Shown here: piece after piece, positions 10,401 to 18,469 of the stretch
How the letters are laid out: each line of letters begins with the position of its first letter
How positions within the stretch are numbered: position 1 is the stretch's first letter
Assembly (NCBI RefSeq): GCF_014189535.1
Contig: NZ_CP050304.1
Location: 268,029 to 332,028, forward strand
Length of the DNA stretch: 64,000 nucleotides
Source: Rhizobium lusitanum
Lineage (GTDB): Bacteria; Pseudomonadota; Alphaproteobacteria; Rhizobiales; Rhizobiaceae
Direction of reading: 5' to 3'
Program-made: the position numbers and the translations under genes
Notes under the pieces: model-generated
What the model was told of the DNA's origin: nothing
The model's database searches: none
What the model saw: only the letters and a program-made list of their open reading frames with translations

Positions 10401-10624
10401 GCAATTGTCGAAAGCTGATTTTCCAGTGGCGTTGCGACCGATGTCGCCATGGTGACGGCGCTGGCGCCGGGAAGCGTGGTCTCGATCTGGATCGTCGGGA
10501 AATCGACCTGCGGCAACGATGCGACCGGCAGCATCATATAGGCGACGGTGCCAAGAAGCAGAACCCCGAGCGCAAGCAGGCAGGTTCCGATCCTACGCCG
10601 GATGAAGATCTCTGAAAGGCTCAT
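7499..10624 (-). CDS. RND-family inner-membrane efflux permease (HAE1/MdtB-MdtC type)
   Basis: This 1041-residue permease opens with 'LSEIFIRRRIGTCLLALGVLLLGTVAYMMLPVASLPQVDFPTI', typical of MdtB/MdtC. It has twelve predicted helices in two repeats and the proton-relay helix 4 sequence 'GFVVDDAIVVIENI' carrying the paired aspartates. 'GIVKKNAIMMIDFALEAE' in the second half matches helix 10. It exports drugs, bile salts or similar compounds driven by protons. The ATG overlaps the stop of the upstream fusion-protein gene (ATGA). No outer-membrane TolC-type gene is present, so the pump must use a channel encoded elsewhere. Confidence 0.93.
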   Translation of the reverse strand: MSLSEIFIRRRIGTCLLALGVLLLGTVAYMMLPVASLPQVDFPTIQIETTLPGASAVTMATSVATPLENQLSTIAGVSQMTSVSSSGRTNVTMQFDLNRNIDSAAQDVQAAISAASGQLPKDLPSAPAFHKANPAEATVLTLALTSDRLPLTELDHYAEDIIAQQISQMDGVGLVDFHGPERPAIRVRLDPDKVASRGLTMEDVRTAIGQQTLNAPKGSVTGGGRTMVLDATDQIVDVPAYKSMVIAYRNGAPILVQDIGTVLTAPLDSNQAAWLQMNRSVMIDVHKMAGSNVLDTIRTIKDRLPMLQASLPAGIKLSVVGDRTQIIDASIRDVQITMLITIALVVMVIFCFLRNLWATLIPAVTIPLSLVGTFAVMYLMGYSLDNLSLMGLTIAVGFVVDDAIVVIENIVRHIEEGKPKLRAAIEGAGEVSFTIVSMTVSLIAVFIPILLMGGIVGRLFREFAVTVSVAILISGVVSLTVTPMLCAWLIKHEHGRPRGRLYRWSEAFFDACTRGYGYGLDIVLRYRLITLAITIATLGATLWLYVVVPKGFLPQQDTGFIQGQAQAATDISFDNMSERMQALGKIVMADPAVDNTAYWINPSPSASVGQVQINLKPFGERSPAPEVMARLKKAVSGLEGLTFGMQVRQDIQVGGRSAASQYQYTLQGPDPAELDKWAAVMTKALAALPQLQDVISDKQKAASSLTLDIDRATAARLGISIEAIDETLYDAFGQRQVATLFTQVSQYHVVMELDPRFALSPEALGHLYVRSATTQKLVPLSLLGSLKTGVMPVSINHQGSMPATTLSFNLKPGIALSDAVTAIHGAEQTAGMPITIIGSFQGTAQAFQDSLSSQPWLILAAVIAVYIVLGVLYESAIHPLTIISTLPSAGLGALVALRLCGQDLSIMGMIGIILLIGIVKKNAIMMIDFALEAERNQGLPPVEAIRQACLLRFRPIMMTTLAALLGALPLALGTGAGAELRVPLGIAIVGGLIVSQVLTLFTTPVVYLALNSLSRPRTNAVSHAYELVRRANMGREAANSR

Positions 10625-11823
10625 TGGCCCTGATCTCCAGCGGCAGCCACATGCGGCGTAGAAGGTCGCGCCTTGACCAGCGTGCCGTCCGTCAATCTCG
10701 ACTGGCCCGAGATCACCACGTTATCTCCCGGCTTCGGGCCGGATAGAAGAGTCGTCACGCCGGCGGCAACTGGGCCGGTGTTCACCGAGACCGTAGCGAC
10801 CGTGCTGTCCGGCTTCACTATGAAGACATAGGGACCTGTCTGGCCATTCTGGATGGCGGCGGATGGCACGACCGTCGAGCCTCGATCGGTCCTTAGAATA
10901 ATACGGGCGCTCACCAGCTCTCCGGGCCAGAGCGCCAGGTCGTCATTGGAAAAGACAGCCTTGAGCTTGACCATGCCGGTGCTCGTATCGACCTGGCTGT
11001 CGATGACGGACAATTTGCCGTCGGCCAGATGGCGGACGCCGTCCCGGCTGTCCACCGCAACGGAAAGAGCGCTCTGAGCCTGCCCGGAAACCAGATCGGG
11101 CAACTCGTCCTGCGGCAGGGAGAAAAGAACCGCGATCGGCTGCATCTGCGTGATGGTAACAATCCCGGTGGCGTCATTGGCGTGGACGATCGCGCCCTGC
11201 TCCGCCTGACGCAGACCTGCGCGGCCGCTGATCGGAGCGGTGACGGAGGCAAAGCTGAGGTTCAGCTTGGCGGTCTCAATCGCAGCCTGCTCTCCGGCGG
11301 CCGTCGCCTCCATAACAGCGACTTGCGCCGTGGCGGTATCGGCGGTTTGCGTCGTGCCGCTTCCCGTGGTCGTCAGCTTCTTGGCGCGCGCCTCGTCGAT
11401 CTTGGCGGCATTGAGCTGAGCGATATCCTTCTGATAGGCGGCCTGCGCCTGGTCGATGGCTGCCTCATAGGGCCGGGGATCGATTTCGGCAATGACGTCG
11501 CCCGCCGTGACATTCTGTCCTTCGGTGAAAAGCACCTTCTGCAATTGCCCATCGACCCTGACTTTCACGTCCACCGCCGTGAGCGGCGTGACATATCCGA
11601 GGCCGGACCGTTCGATCGGAACATCCTGTGTCGAAACGGATGCGGTTTCGACCGGCACCGATGCAGGAGCGGACGAGCTAGCCTGTGGTGCGGATTGGCT
11701 TTTGTTTGCGGGCAATGCGAAGAATATGGCTGCTCCGGCAGCCGCGATGCAGGCAACGGCTCCCAATGCGATCTTACCGCCACCTGATGTCGTGTCGGGC
11801 TTTAGAGGATCCGGGCCGTCCAT
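10621..11823 (-). CDS. RND efflux membrane-fusion protein (MdtA-like)
   Basis: I chose the ATG at 11823 (400 residues), preceded by GGAG at proper spacing. The open frame reaches 11952, but the extra residues look non-coding. A single anchor helix ('IALGAVACIAAAGAAIFFAL') is followed by the lipoyl-like half motif 'VDVKVRVDGQLQKVLFTEGQNVTAGDVIAEIDPRPY', a coiled-coil hairpin ('AYQKDIAQLNAAKIDEARAK'), and the second lipoyl half 'LSFASVTAPISGRAGLRQAEQGAIV'. This is the periplasmic adaptor joining the RND permease to an outer channel. It is the first gene of the pump operon. Confidence 0.92.
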   Translation of the reverse strand: MDGPDPLKPDTTSGGGKIALGAVACIAAAGAAIFFALPANKSQSAPQASSSAPASVPVETASVSTQDVPIERSGLGYVTPLTAVDVKVRVDGQLQKVLFTEGQNVTAGDVIAEIDPRPYEAAIDQAQAAYQKDIAQLNAAKIDEARAKKLTTTGSGTTQTADTATAQVAVMEATAAGEQAAIETAKLNLSFASVTAPISGRAGLRQAEQGAIVHANDATGIVTITQMQPIAVLFSLPQDELPDLVSGQAQSALSVAVDSRDGVRHLADGKLSVIDSQVDTSTGMVKLKAVFSNDDLALWPGELVSARIILRTDRGSTVVPSAAIQNGQTGPYVFIVKPDSTVATVSVNTGPVAAGVTTLLSGPKPGDNVVISGQSRLTDGTLVKARPSTPHVAAAGDQGQ

Positions 11824-12007
11824 GTTCATTCTCCATTGCCTGGCCGTAAGGGCCATCCTTATGATTTCAAAAAATCTTTCATGTCGCGGCATCGCGTTGG
11901 GACGCTGCGGAACATGGCTGGCGGCATTCAAGAGGGTTTGATGCTCCTCCAATCATCATGGCCTCTGATTGCGACAGGCGACTGCGAGAAGAGTAAATAT
12001 CGCAATG

Positions 12008-12853
12008 TCATTTCACCAACCTGAAGCGCAGCAGCATTCCTGCCCGAAACAGAAAGCGTGATGCCTCAAACCAGGCACGGTAGGGATAGATACTGAGGCG
12101 ACGCCACCATGGCAGCCGGTATTGCCGGCGCCCTTGCTGGATCTGAGTCGGGAAATTGGTCATCTGATCTACCGGGGCCGGGATGACGAAAACCGCTCGC
12201 AATCCGGCGAAATGCTCAAGGTCATAGGCGATATCGTAGGGCAGCCTCATCGGCACCAGTTTTTCGACCATCCATCTGGCTGCACGCCTGTTGATGATGT
12301 AGGCACCGGACCCCTTCTCCCGTGTCAGCGCGACGGCAAGCGACCGCCTCGGCGTAATGTCCAAAAAGGGATATTTTCGGCCGGTGTTGACCGTCGAGAG
12401 ACGCAGGATGTCCCATGTCGCCGCCGCGTTCAGCGAGGCACGCAGCAGATCGCCGAAATCCTCCGGAAAGGTCAGGTCGTCTTCAAGAATGAGGGCATGT
12501 GGTTCGCCCGAGGCGAGGAAACGTCTCGCGCACTCGATATGGCTGAGATAGCAACCCACTTCGGATGGATTTGCCTGCCTTCCATGGCATCTACGATATG
12601 CCTGCGCGTCAAATTCCGGGATCGGGAAAGCGATATTCCGACCGGCTATCGCCGATACCCGCTCGAACAGCAGCCCCGCGCGGGACAATTCCTCGCTCAT
12701 GAACGCGAGACGATCCTCGGCGCGGTCGAGATTGATGAGATAGATCTTCAGCCGAAGGCCGGTTGAATCCAGCTGGATCTCTATAGGAGGGTTTTCGAGG
12801 GCAATGTTTTCGAGGGTGGCGGATCTGTTCAGACGAAGGCTGTCAGCGTTCAT
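12008..12853 (-). CDS. family 25 glycosyltransferase (LPS-type)
   Basis: The 281-residue protein carries the GT25 signature 'KIYLINLDRAEDRLAFMSEELSRAGL', then 'GCYLSHIECARRFLASGEPHALILEDDLTFPEDF' with the acidic LEDD metal/sugar-binding motif (about residues 123-126). These enzymes transfer sugars to lipopolysaccharide cores or collagen-like acceptors. The ATG at 12853 has an upstream GGAAAG, while the alternative ATG at 12910 lacks a ribosome site. It is a single gene between the pump operon and a membrane-protein pair, with no other polysaccharide genes nearby, so the acceptor is unknown. Confidence 0.85.
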   Translation of the reverse strand: MNADSLRLNRSATLENIALENPPIEIQLDSTGLRLKIYLINLDRAEDRLAFMSEELSRAGLLFERVSAIAGRNIAFPIPEFDAQAYRRCHGRQANPSEVGCYLSHIECARRFLASGEPHALILEDDLTFPEDFGDLLRASLNAAATWDILRLSTVNTGRKYPFLDITPRRSLAVALTREKGSGAYIINRRAARWMVEKLVPMRLPYDIAYDLEHFAGLRAVFVIPAPVDQMTNFPTQIQQGRRQYRLPWWRRLSIYPYRAWFEASRFLFRAGMLLRFRLVK

Positions 12854-13242
12854 GATATACTTTCCGCAACCACTCGATTTTTCCTTACACAGGCTCGGCT
12901 TCCTCCTCATCTCGGGTGCGGGCGATGAAGGCGGCGGCAGGGCCTCGTGCTTTTATGGGGTGAACATCGCCGGCTTTTTTCCGGAACTTTACGGTTTCGT
13001 AAGCCGCGTTTTTTTGCCGTTGCCGAGCCGCTTTACCCGCTGGGGCATCCCGGCTCGAACGGAACGGATAGCCCCGGCTTTCGGGTCATGGTCGTTTTTC
13101 CGGTACCCAGACAGGCGCTGACGCGTCTGATCCATCTCTTGAGTAACGTTGAAACCGCGGCGAATAAATTCGCGGGGGTGACGGATGCCCGTTTACGCTG
13201 TCAGGGCTACGAGGGGACAACAGCGTATAACCGAGCGACTCG
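12854..13242. other. intergenic region, no gene seen
   Basis: This region lies between the glycosyltransferase start and the end of the next minus-strand gene. It contains T-rich runs and small GC hairpins (around 12970-13015) that could terminate transcription, but none is a clean terminator. No ORF has family features. Confidence 0.4.
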
Positions 13243-14031
13243 TCAGATCTCCCCGTGCGCGTCGAGTTCCTCATCATCAGGTTCTTGAGCAGCGATCATG
13301 TAGATCACCAGACAGATGATAGTAGACAGGAAGAGCAGGCTGGTAACGATCGTGCCGAAACCGAGCCCGCCATATTCGGGCGGCTGCGATAGCAGATCAC
13401 CGAAGGAGGCACCGAGTGGCCGCGTCAGGATATACGCAAGCCAGAAGGCCAGGATGGCGTTCAGCTTGAAGACATAATAGGCGACAGCGATCACGACAAT
13501 GATGCCTCCGAAGAGGCGACCCGTGGTGAGATAGCCGAGCGCGAAGACTTCCGCCACCAGGTCGCCCACCGCCGTTCCGAGAGCGAAGGTGAAAAGGATG
13601 GCCAGCCAATAGAAGGCTTCCCTAGGTGTCGTGAAGATGGAGTGGATCGACAGCGTCTTCTCGGCCGCGTACCAGACCGCGAAAGTCACGGCGAGCGCGA
13701 TGGTGAAACCGATGGCAGTCGTCTGGAGTGCGACACCGAAATTATCGACGAGATTGTCGGTCACCAACGTACCAACGATGCTGATCAGAACAACGGCTGC
13801 CCAATAATAGGGTGGGATATAGCGCCTTTGCGCGAACTGAAGCACCAGGGCAACGATCAGCACCGCGGCCATCAGCAGGGATGTGGCGGTCAGGCCGAGA
13901 CCGAGATTGACCGCAAGATAGTCCGCGGCCGTCTCACCCATGGTCACGGCCATCAGCTTGATCAACCAGAACTCGACGGTGACCTCGGGGACCCGGTTCC
14001 ATTGAACCGGGTCCGTTTGAATTTGTGTCAT
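13243..14031 (-). CDS. COG4705-like integral membrane protein of unknown function
   Basis: This 262-residue protein is strongly hydrophobic with about seven to eight helices. Motifs include 'VTVEFWLIKLMAVTMGETAADYLAVNLGLGLT' near the start and repeats of the form 'GxxxGDxx.D' ('GTAVGDLVAEVFALGYLTTG'; 'TRPLGASFGDLLSQP'), characteristic of the uncharacterised COG4705 family found in rhizobia. A good GGGAGA site precedes the ATG. It follows a small secreted-protein gene by 24 bases on the same strand, so the two are likely co-transcribed. The repeated acidic motifs within helices suggest ion binding, but no function is established. Confidence 0.75.
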   Translation of the reverse strand: MTQIQTDPVQWNRVPEVTVEFWLIKLMAVTMGETAADYLAVNLGLGLTATSLLMAAVLIVALVLQFAQRRYIPPYYWAAVVLISIVGTLVTDNLVDNFGVALQTTAIGFTIALAVTFAVWYAAEKTLSIHSIFTTPREAFYWLAILFTFALGTAVGDLVAEVFALGYLTTGRLFGGIIVVIAVAYYVFKLNAILAFWLAYILTRPLGASFGDLLSQPPEYGGLGFGTIVTSLLFLSTIICLVIYMIAAQEPDDEELDAHGEI

Positions 14032-14055
14032 AGGATGTCTCCCGTTCGCTGGGGT

Positions 14056-14319
14056 TTATTTGCCCATGATCTTCATCGCGTCGGCCAGAAACTTGTCCGA
14101 GCGGACGTCGTCATCGGCATTGCAGCGCTCAATGGCCTTGGCTTCGAGGTCGTTGACCTTGGCCATGTCGGCGTCACTGAGCTTGGCCGTTGCCTTGGCG
14201 GCACGCATGGTCTTCAGCGTATCCTCGCAAGGGGCGGCCGCTGCGGCATGGGCCTGGGGGACGATGGATCCAAGGCTTGCGATGGCGGTGATAAACGTGG
14301 CGGCGATAAGCTTTTTCAT
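14056..14319 (-). CDS. small secreted/periplasmic protein, unknown function
   Basis: From the ATG at 14319 (AAGGA upstream) the product is 87 residues: a clear Sec signal peptide ending in 'PQAHAAAAAP', then a short helical, charged mature part with two cysteines. The ATG at 14349 adds ten residues without a ribosome site. Its position just ahead of the COG4705-type membrane protein suggests a shared role. It looks like many rhizobial small periplasmic proteins that rise in stress, but I do not recognise the family. Confidence 0.65.
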   Translation of the reverse strand: MKKLIAATFITAIASLGSIVPQAHAAAAAPCEDTLKTMRAAKATAKLSDADMAKVNDLEAKAIERCNADDDVRSDKFLADAMKIMGK

Positions 14320-14781
14320 CGGAGATTCCTTCGTTTTGTCGCAGGGCAATCATCGAGGCCGGCGGCCCGGTCGATCAGCCGGCAATATCGTTCTTGCCGG
14401 TGGGCTAACGATCTAGCCCAGTGCTCCTACAACGGCCTTGCCGTCAGGATACGATTTCGTAAGGTTCCAAATGCCGAAGGTCGTGCCGATACCAGCGGGC
14501 TCTGATGTTGTCGCTTCGCAGCAAGATTTCTGATCCAACCGGCGCAGGATTACGGTGAAAAAGCAGACCGTTGCCTGCAGTCGACGGCTGCATGACGGCG
14601 TGTCCGGTTTCGTGGGGTTACGCATCCGTATGATCCAGGCAATCTGCCAGAGAATTAGCTCGTTTAGCTTGGGCTGGTCACCTCGGCATGCCCATCAAGA
14701 TTAAGCGCGCGAGGTGCCGGCTTTGCCGTTGACACCGGTGAGGTCCTTGTTGAAACCATCAACTCTAACAGGATCAAGAAG
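14320..14781. other. divergent intergenic region
   Basis: This region separates the minus-strand small-protein operon from the plus-strand DUF1344 gene, so it should hold two promoters. TTGACA occurs near 14729 upstream of DUF1344, but the matching -10 is poor. No gene is seen. Confidence 0.35.
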
Positions 14782-15039
14782 ATGAAAAGATCAGTCATCA
14801 TCGCCGCAGTCATCGTTGCGGTCGCATCGTCGACGGGGGCCCTTGCTCAGGGCCTTACCGGTACGATCAAGAGTGTCGACAGGAAAGCCGACACGATCAC
14901 GCTGATGAGCGGGAAAGTGCTGAAACTGCCGGAGCAGATCGAAGTGGAACGCTTCAGGGCTGGCGAGAAGGTCAAGGTCCACTACTTCACCTCGAAAACC
15001 GGCAGAGCGACGGTATCAAGCATCCATACCCAGATGTAG
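14782..15039 (+). CDS. DUF1344 small secreted protein
   Basis: The 85-residue protein has a signal peptide ('VIIAAVIVAVASSTGALAQG') and a compact beta-rich domain 'LTGTIKSVDRKADTITLMSG' then 'EVERFRAGEKVKVHYF', the standard DUF1344 layout (OB-like SH3 barrel). The family is common in Rhizobiales, periplasmic, and of unestablished function. The length is normal for the family. It has its own promoter region and is divergent from the COG4705 pair. Confidence 0.8.
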   Translation: MKRSVIIAAVIVAVASSTGALAQGLTGTIKSVDRKADTITLMSGKVLKLPEQIEVERFRAGEKVKVHYFTSKTGRATVSSIHTQM

Positions 15040-15195
15040 GACAGCCTACCTTGATCAGCATGGTCTCTTGAGCCGCAATAAGCTGAGGGGGCTTTGCTGA
15101 TCCCGGATGATCGCTGCTGTCTTGATGCCCGGCATCCTTCGTGAACCCTGCCCCCAGTTGCGCGCGCCACAAAGATAAGCCTTTAGTTACTTTAG

Positions 15196-15206
15196 TATAA
15201 TATAAT
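15196..15206 (+). promoter_or_regulatory. AT-rich -10-like promoter region
   Basis: Two overlapping TATAAT hexamers sit about 75 bases before the GTG start of the fusion regulator, in an unusually AT-rich stretch (15180-15225). The -35 region is weak. It is likely the promoter of the next gene. Confidence 0.35.
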
Positions 15207-15278
15207 TCAACATATAATTCAGGTGCATGTCAGCAAAGAACGACATGGATCACGCAGGTCTGCGAGCTGGGGATAGAC

Positions 15279-16316
15279 GTGCGAATACTATTAGTCGAGG
15301 ATGATGCGATCTTGGGGAATGCCTTGCGCGATCATGTCGCCGCCCAAGGCTGGGACATCGACTGGGTGGGCGATATCCAGGCGGCAACGCGTACGATGGA
15401 TACGACCTCCTATTCCTTGATCCTTCTCGACCCTGGCTTGCCTGACGGATGCGGGCTGGAACTGCTGGAGCGTTTACGGACACGTTCAAGCGCGACATCC
15501 GCGATCATTATCTCAGCCGGCAATCACGTCGCCGATAGACAGAAGAGCCGCCAACTCGGCGCGGCCGACTATCTGGTTAAGCCGTTTGGCCTTGGCGAAC
15601 TGACCGCCCGTATCAGGACCGTCCTCAGCATCGACTGTCCGCCATCTGCAGCGATCGCTCCTGCGGTCGGCACTGCTCTCTGTCCAACGGAAGATCCCGT
15701 TGTCACGCCGACGGCGAAGGCGAACACAAGATGGCATTGGCTGCGATCACGCAAAGCGAGACTAGGCGGCCTGCTGACCGCAATGCTGGCCGCACCGGCC
15801 GTGGCATTCGGCATCTATCTCGCGGTGCTGCATTGGGATGGCAATTTTCATGCCGTCATCCCAGGTGAACTCTATCGCTCCGCTCAACTTTCGCCGACGC
15901 AGATCGAGACTTACGTGCGCGAGAACGGCATTCGCTCGATCGTCAATCTGCGTGGCGAGAACGTCAAACATGATTGGTACAATCAGGAGGTCAAAACGGC
16001 GCAGCGCCTGGGGGTCGAACATATCGACTTCAAAATGTCAGCGCGGAAAATCATGACGCCCGACAGGGCCGATCAGCTGGTCGATATCCTGCGCGCGGCC
16101 CCGAAGCCCATCCTCATCCACTGTCAGGCAGGCGCGGACAGAACCGGTCTTGTCGCCGTTATATACAGCCAGAAAATTGCCGGCATGGATGCAAAGGCGG
16201 CCGCACAGCAGCTTTCCATCGCGTATGGCCATCTCGGCATCCCCTATCTGTCGAAAACATATGCGATGGACGAAAGCCTGCAGAATTTGCAGAAGCATTT
16301 CAGCCAATATGATTGA
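15279..16316 (+). CDS. receiver-domain / membrane helix / tyrosine-phosphatase fusion protein
   Basis: This 345-residue protein joins two unrelated modules. Residues 1-115 are an intact response-regulator receiver (Asp8/Asp9, phospho-acceptor Asp51, Ser79, Lys101) but the DNA-binding domain is missing. After a proline-rich linker there is one membrane helix (about 162-184), then a dual-specificity/tyrosine phosphatase domain with 'NLRGE' and the catalytic CX5R loop 'HCQAGADRTG' (Cys282, Arg288). The GTG start has GGGGA upstream. The phosphatase half resembles stand-alone rhizobial DSP-family proteins. The helix would normally place the phosphatase outside the membrane while the receiver stays inside. 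The arrangement suggests either a recent fusion or phospho-gated phosphatase (inference). Confidence 0.8.
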   Translation: MRILLVEDDAILGNALRDHVAAQGWDIDWVGDIQAATRTMDTTSYSLILLDPGLPDGCGLELLERLRTRSSATSAIIISAGNHVADRQKSRQLGAADYLVKPFGLGELTARIRTVLSIDCPPSAAIAPAVGTALCPTEDPVVTPTAKANTRWHWLRSRKARLGGLLTAMLAAPAVAFGIYLAVLHWDGNFHAVIPGELYRSAQLSPTQIETYVRENGIRSIVNLRGENVKHDWYNQEVKTAQRLGVEHIDFKMSARKIMTPDRADQLVDILRAAPKPILIHCQAGADRTGLVAVIYSQKIAGMDAKAAAQQLSIAYGHLGIPYLSKTYAMDESLQNLQKHFSQYD

Positions 16317-16857
16317 AACATTGGTGGCTGTCTCGGCGGCGATGATCGAACGCGACAACCGACCGCGCCTACGATATGCTTCCCCTGATCACCTTGGGCT
16401 TTATCTCGCCGCTCCCGAAAGCCTCTAGATGAGTTGTTCAATGCCTTAATTCTCTGTTCTGGCTGCATTGGGTGCAGAACGGACAGGGTTATTCTTCGAT
16501 GCTTTTTCACACCTCCAAGCACAAAAGCTCGGCTTGATCGTCCTTACCGCGAATGTGAGCGATTTTGACTACTTGCTGCAATTGATGTCTGGTTCTAGGG
16601 TTTTGCCCTATCGGGTATCGAGGGCGATCAACCTGTCGTAGTCGGCAACTATAGCACTTATGATTTCCATAACGAATCCAATGCAATCGCGTGGTGCGAG
16701 GCGTTTTTTAAAAATCCGCTCGCCGTCCGATCCTCGGAGTGATCGAAGGCGGGAGATCGGCCGAGCAGCCGAGGACGTCGAAGTTCGGCTAAATCGGCGG
16801 CATGATTGAAAGTGATTGGCGGCGTTACCGATCATCGGCGGCCTCCCGATCGATCGG
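16317..16857. other. intergenic region, no gene seen
   Basis: This 541-base stretch lies between convergent genes. Short frames lack ribosome sites and recognisable motifs. No repeat or RNA gene was recognised. Confidence 0.4.
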
Positions 16858-18036
16858 CTATGAGGTTACCCGCTTGCCAAGTTCATCTATCGATACGCCT
16901 ATGGCGGCCGCCAGTGCCTTCTTCCCATTGTCGGGCATTATCGCCAGCCCGGAAATGATCGACTCCTGCCAAGACTTCCCTCGCTCCCATGCTTCACCGT
17001 AGGCATCGGCAATGATATCGCTCTGTCGCGTCTCCAACAGGGCTTCGAAGAGCAATGAAGCCTGCAGGAGGTCCTTATCCCGCTTTGCCCTCCCGAGCGC
17101 GTCTGTGAGTCGCCTAGAGGCCACGATAACCTTGTGGACGGCATACCTCTCGGGAGCCGGGACGAGGACATTCACGCCTTCCCGGTGCAGCAGGACGGTC
17201 CTCACAGGCTCGTAGATCAGGTAGTCCAGGAATCGCAGGTTTTCCGCCGACGCGCCGCCGAGGGCGGGCATGGGCGACGGCTTCCTTGTATGTTCATCCG
17301 ATCCCCGGTTACCCGTCAGGAATTCCACACGGTAGCCCTTGCTGTTCACGAAGGCGACGACCTTTGCCTTGTCGACCTGGTGCGGAACCGCACGGAATGT
17401 TTTGTCGATGGATTGCAGGATATCCAGAACAGGCGGCAGGCTATCCCCGACCTCCGAGCTGATCGCGAAGTCTTGCGCAAAATCCGCATCCCCGGTTTGC
17501 ATCGCTGTCGATGGCAGCCGAACGCCGAGCAGGCCCCCGTAGCAGCCGAAAGCCACCGAGCCGATCAGGACTGCCCGCAGACGGAAGAGACCCGCATTCG
17601 CAAGAGCTTTCGTGATGTCGCCAGCAAAGGCATCCGGCCCATCCAGCCCTCCGCGCTTGAGCGTTCCAACCATGCGCCTACGCTCGCGGAGATCGTCTTT
17701 GATCTCCTTGTGGGCGTTCACCCGCGCCGTGATCTCCGCGTCGCTGTGAGGTCCCACATAGCGCCGCTTGTCGCCCTCGGGAGTAGGGAGGTCGAAATAC
17801 CAGTAGTCCTTGCTCTTGACCGGAACCGTGACGAAACGGCCCTCAAGGGGGAAGTCGGAGACAAACTGTCCGTCGAACGAACGCTGCGCCAGCTCCGCGA
17901 ACATCGTGCGGTATGTGATATCGATCTGTCTCATGCCTTGCTCTTCCTTCGCGGGTGCCACGGCCTCTTTCTTGGCCTTCAGCCCGGCCATTGCCTTCTC
18001 GAATCTCGCCCGCCGTTCCCCGAGGAAATCCTTCAT
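16858..18036 (-). CDS. GSU2403-family nucleotidyltransferase-fold protein
   Basis: The protein has the family opening 'IDITYRTMFAELAQRSFDGQF', then 'YWYFDLPTPEGDKRRYVGPHSDAEI' and the nucleotidyltransferase core 'LIGSVAFGCYGGLLG' followed about 15 residues later by 'GDADFAQD' (GS...DxD metal-binding pattern). The C-terminal half has 'APERYAVHKVIVASRR' as in AbiEii/MenT-like enzymes. The start is uncertain: the ATG at 18081 lies inside a 23-bp inverted repeat, 18036 begins GC3-rich coding sequence (392 residues, used here), and 17934 has the best ribosome site. The substrate is unknown. Relatives with this fold include toxins that modify tRNA, but this family is uncharacterised. Confidence 0.75.
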   Translation of the reverse strand: MKDFLGERRARFEKAMAGLKAKKEAVAPAKEEQGMRQIDITYRTMFAELAQRSFDGQFVSDFPLEGRFVTVPVKSKDYWYFDLPTPEGDKRRYVGPHSDAEITARVNAHKEIKDDLRERRRMVGTLKRGGLDGPDAFAGDITKALANAGLFRLRAVLIGSVAFGCYGGLLGVRLPSTAMQTGDADFAQDFAISSEVGDSLPPVLDILQSIDKTFRAVPHQVDKAKVVAFVNSKGYRVEFLTGNRGSDEHTRKPSPMPALGGASAENLRFLDYLIYEPVRTVLLHREGVNVLVPAPERYAVHKVIVASRRLTDALGRAKRDKDLLQASLLFEALLETRQSDIIADAYGEAWERGKSWQESIISGLAIMPDNGKKALAAAIGVSIDELGKRVTS

Positions 18037-18045
18037 ACTAATTGC

Positions 18046-18099
18046 GGGCATCCATCGGTTATAATGTTCTGGAAAAAACATTATAACCGATGGATGCCC
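18046..18099. repeat. perfect 23-bp inverted repeat over the nucleotidyltransferase gene start
   Basis: The arms 18046-18068 and 18077-18099 are exact reverse complements with an 8-base spacer. Each contains the core GTTATAATGTT. The same core occurs again in inverted orientation at 18137-18147, and a related GTTATAACATT at 18119-18129. Such clustering upstream of a toxin-like gene resembles an operator for autoregulation. As RNA it would also form a hairpin just before the coding region. Confidence 0.8.
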
Positions 18100-18469
18100 C
18101 TAGTCAATGAATCACTAGTTATAACATTGTTGATGAAACATTATAACGCCACGGAGAACCTCTACTGTCGCATGGAAGCGTGTTCACCGTTTGTCATTCA
18201 TGATTTTCGTTTGCCCTATGTATTTTTAGGCAAGACCAGACGGGTTGAGCATGAGCGCCTCGATAGGATTCGAACTTCGGGCTCCGTCATTCCACCGAAC
18301 CAACGAGCTTCCGACGAACGCCGCAAGTGGTGCTCTTGAGCAGATATGAACTCGCGATGTTCGTTGGGGGCGCGATATGACGGATTGGGAATCGGAGCTT
18401 TTGGCATTTTTGCTTTTGAGATTGCGGGCGTGTCAAGCCGACGTGAAAGAGATGATGAACATGGCGGTT

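Noticed and set aside
7991..10615. very long plus-strand ORF of 874 codons
   Set aside because: It is antisense to the RND permease gene. Its composition is rich in Arg, His and Asp and has no family motif, so it is a shadow of the real gene.
18245..18330. tRNA-like T-loop motif on the minus strand (GTTCGAATCC)
   Set aside because: The T-stem does not pair (only two of four positions tested), and no matching acceptor stem or anticodon arm could be built. The sequence overlaps degraded coding sequence.
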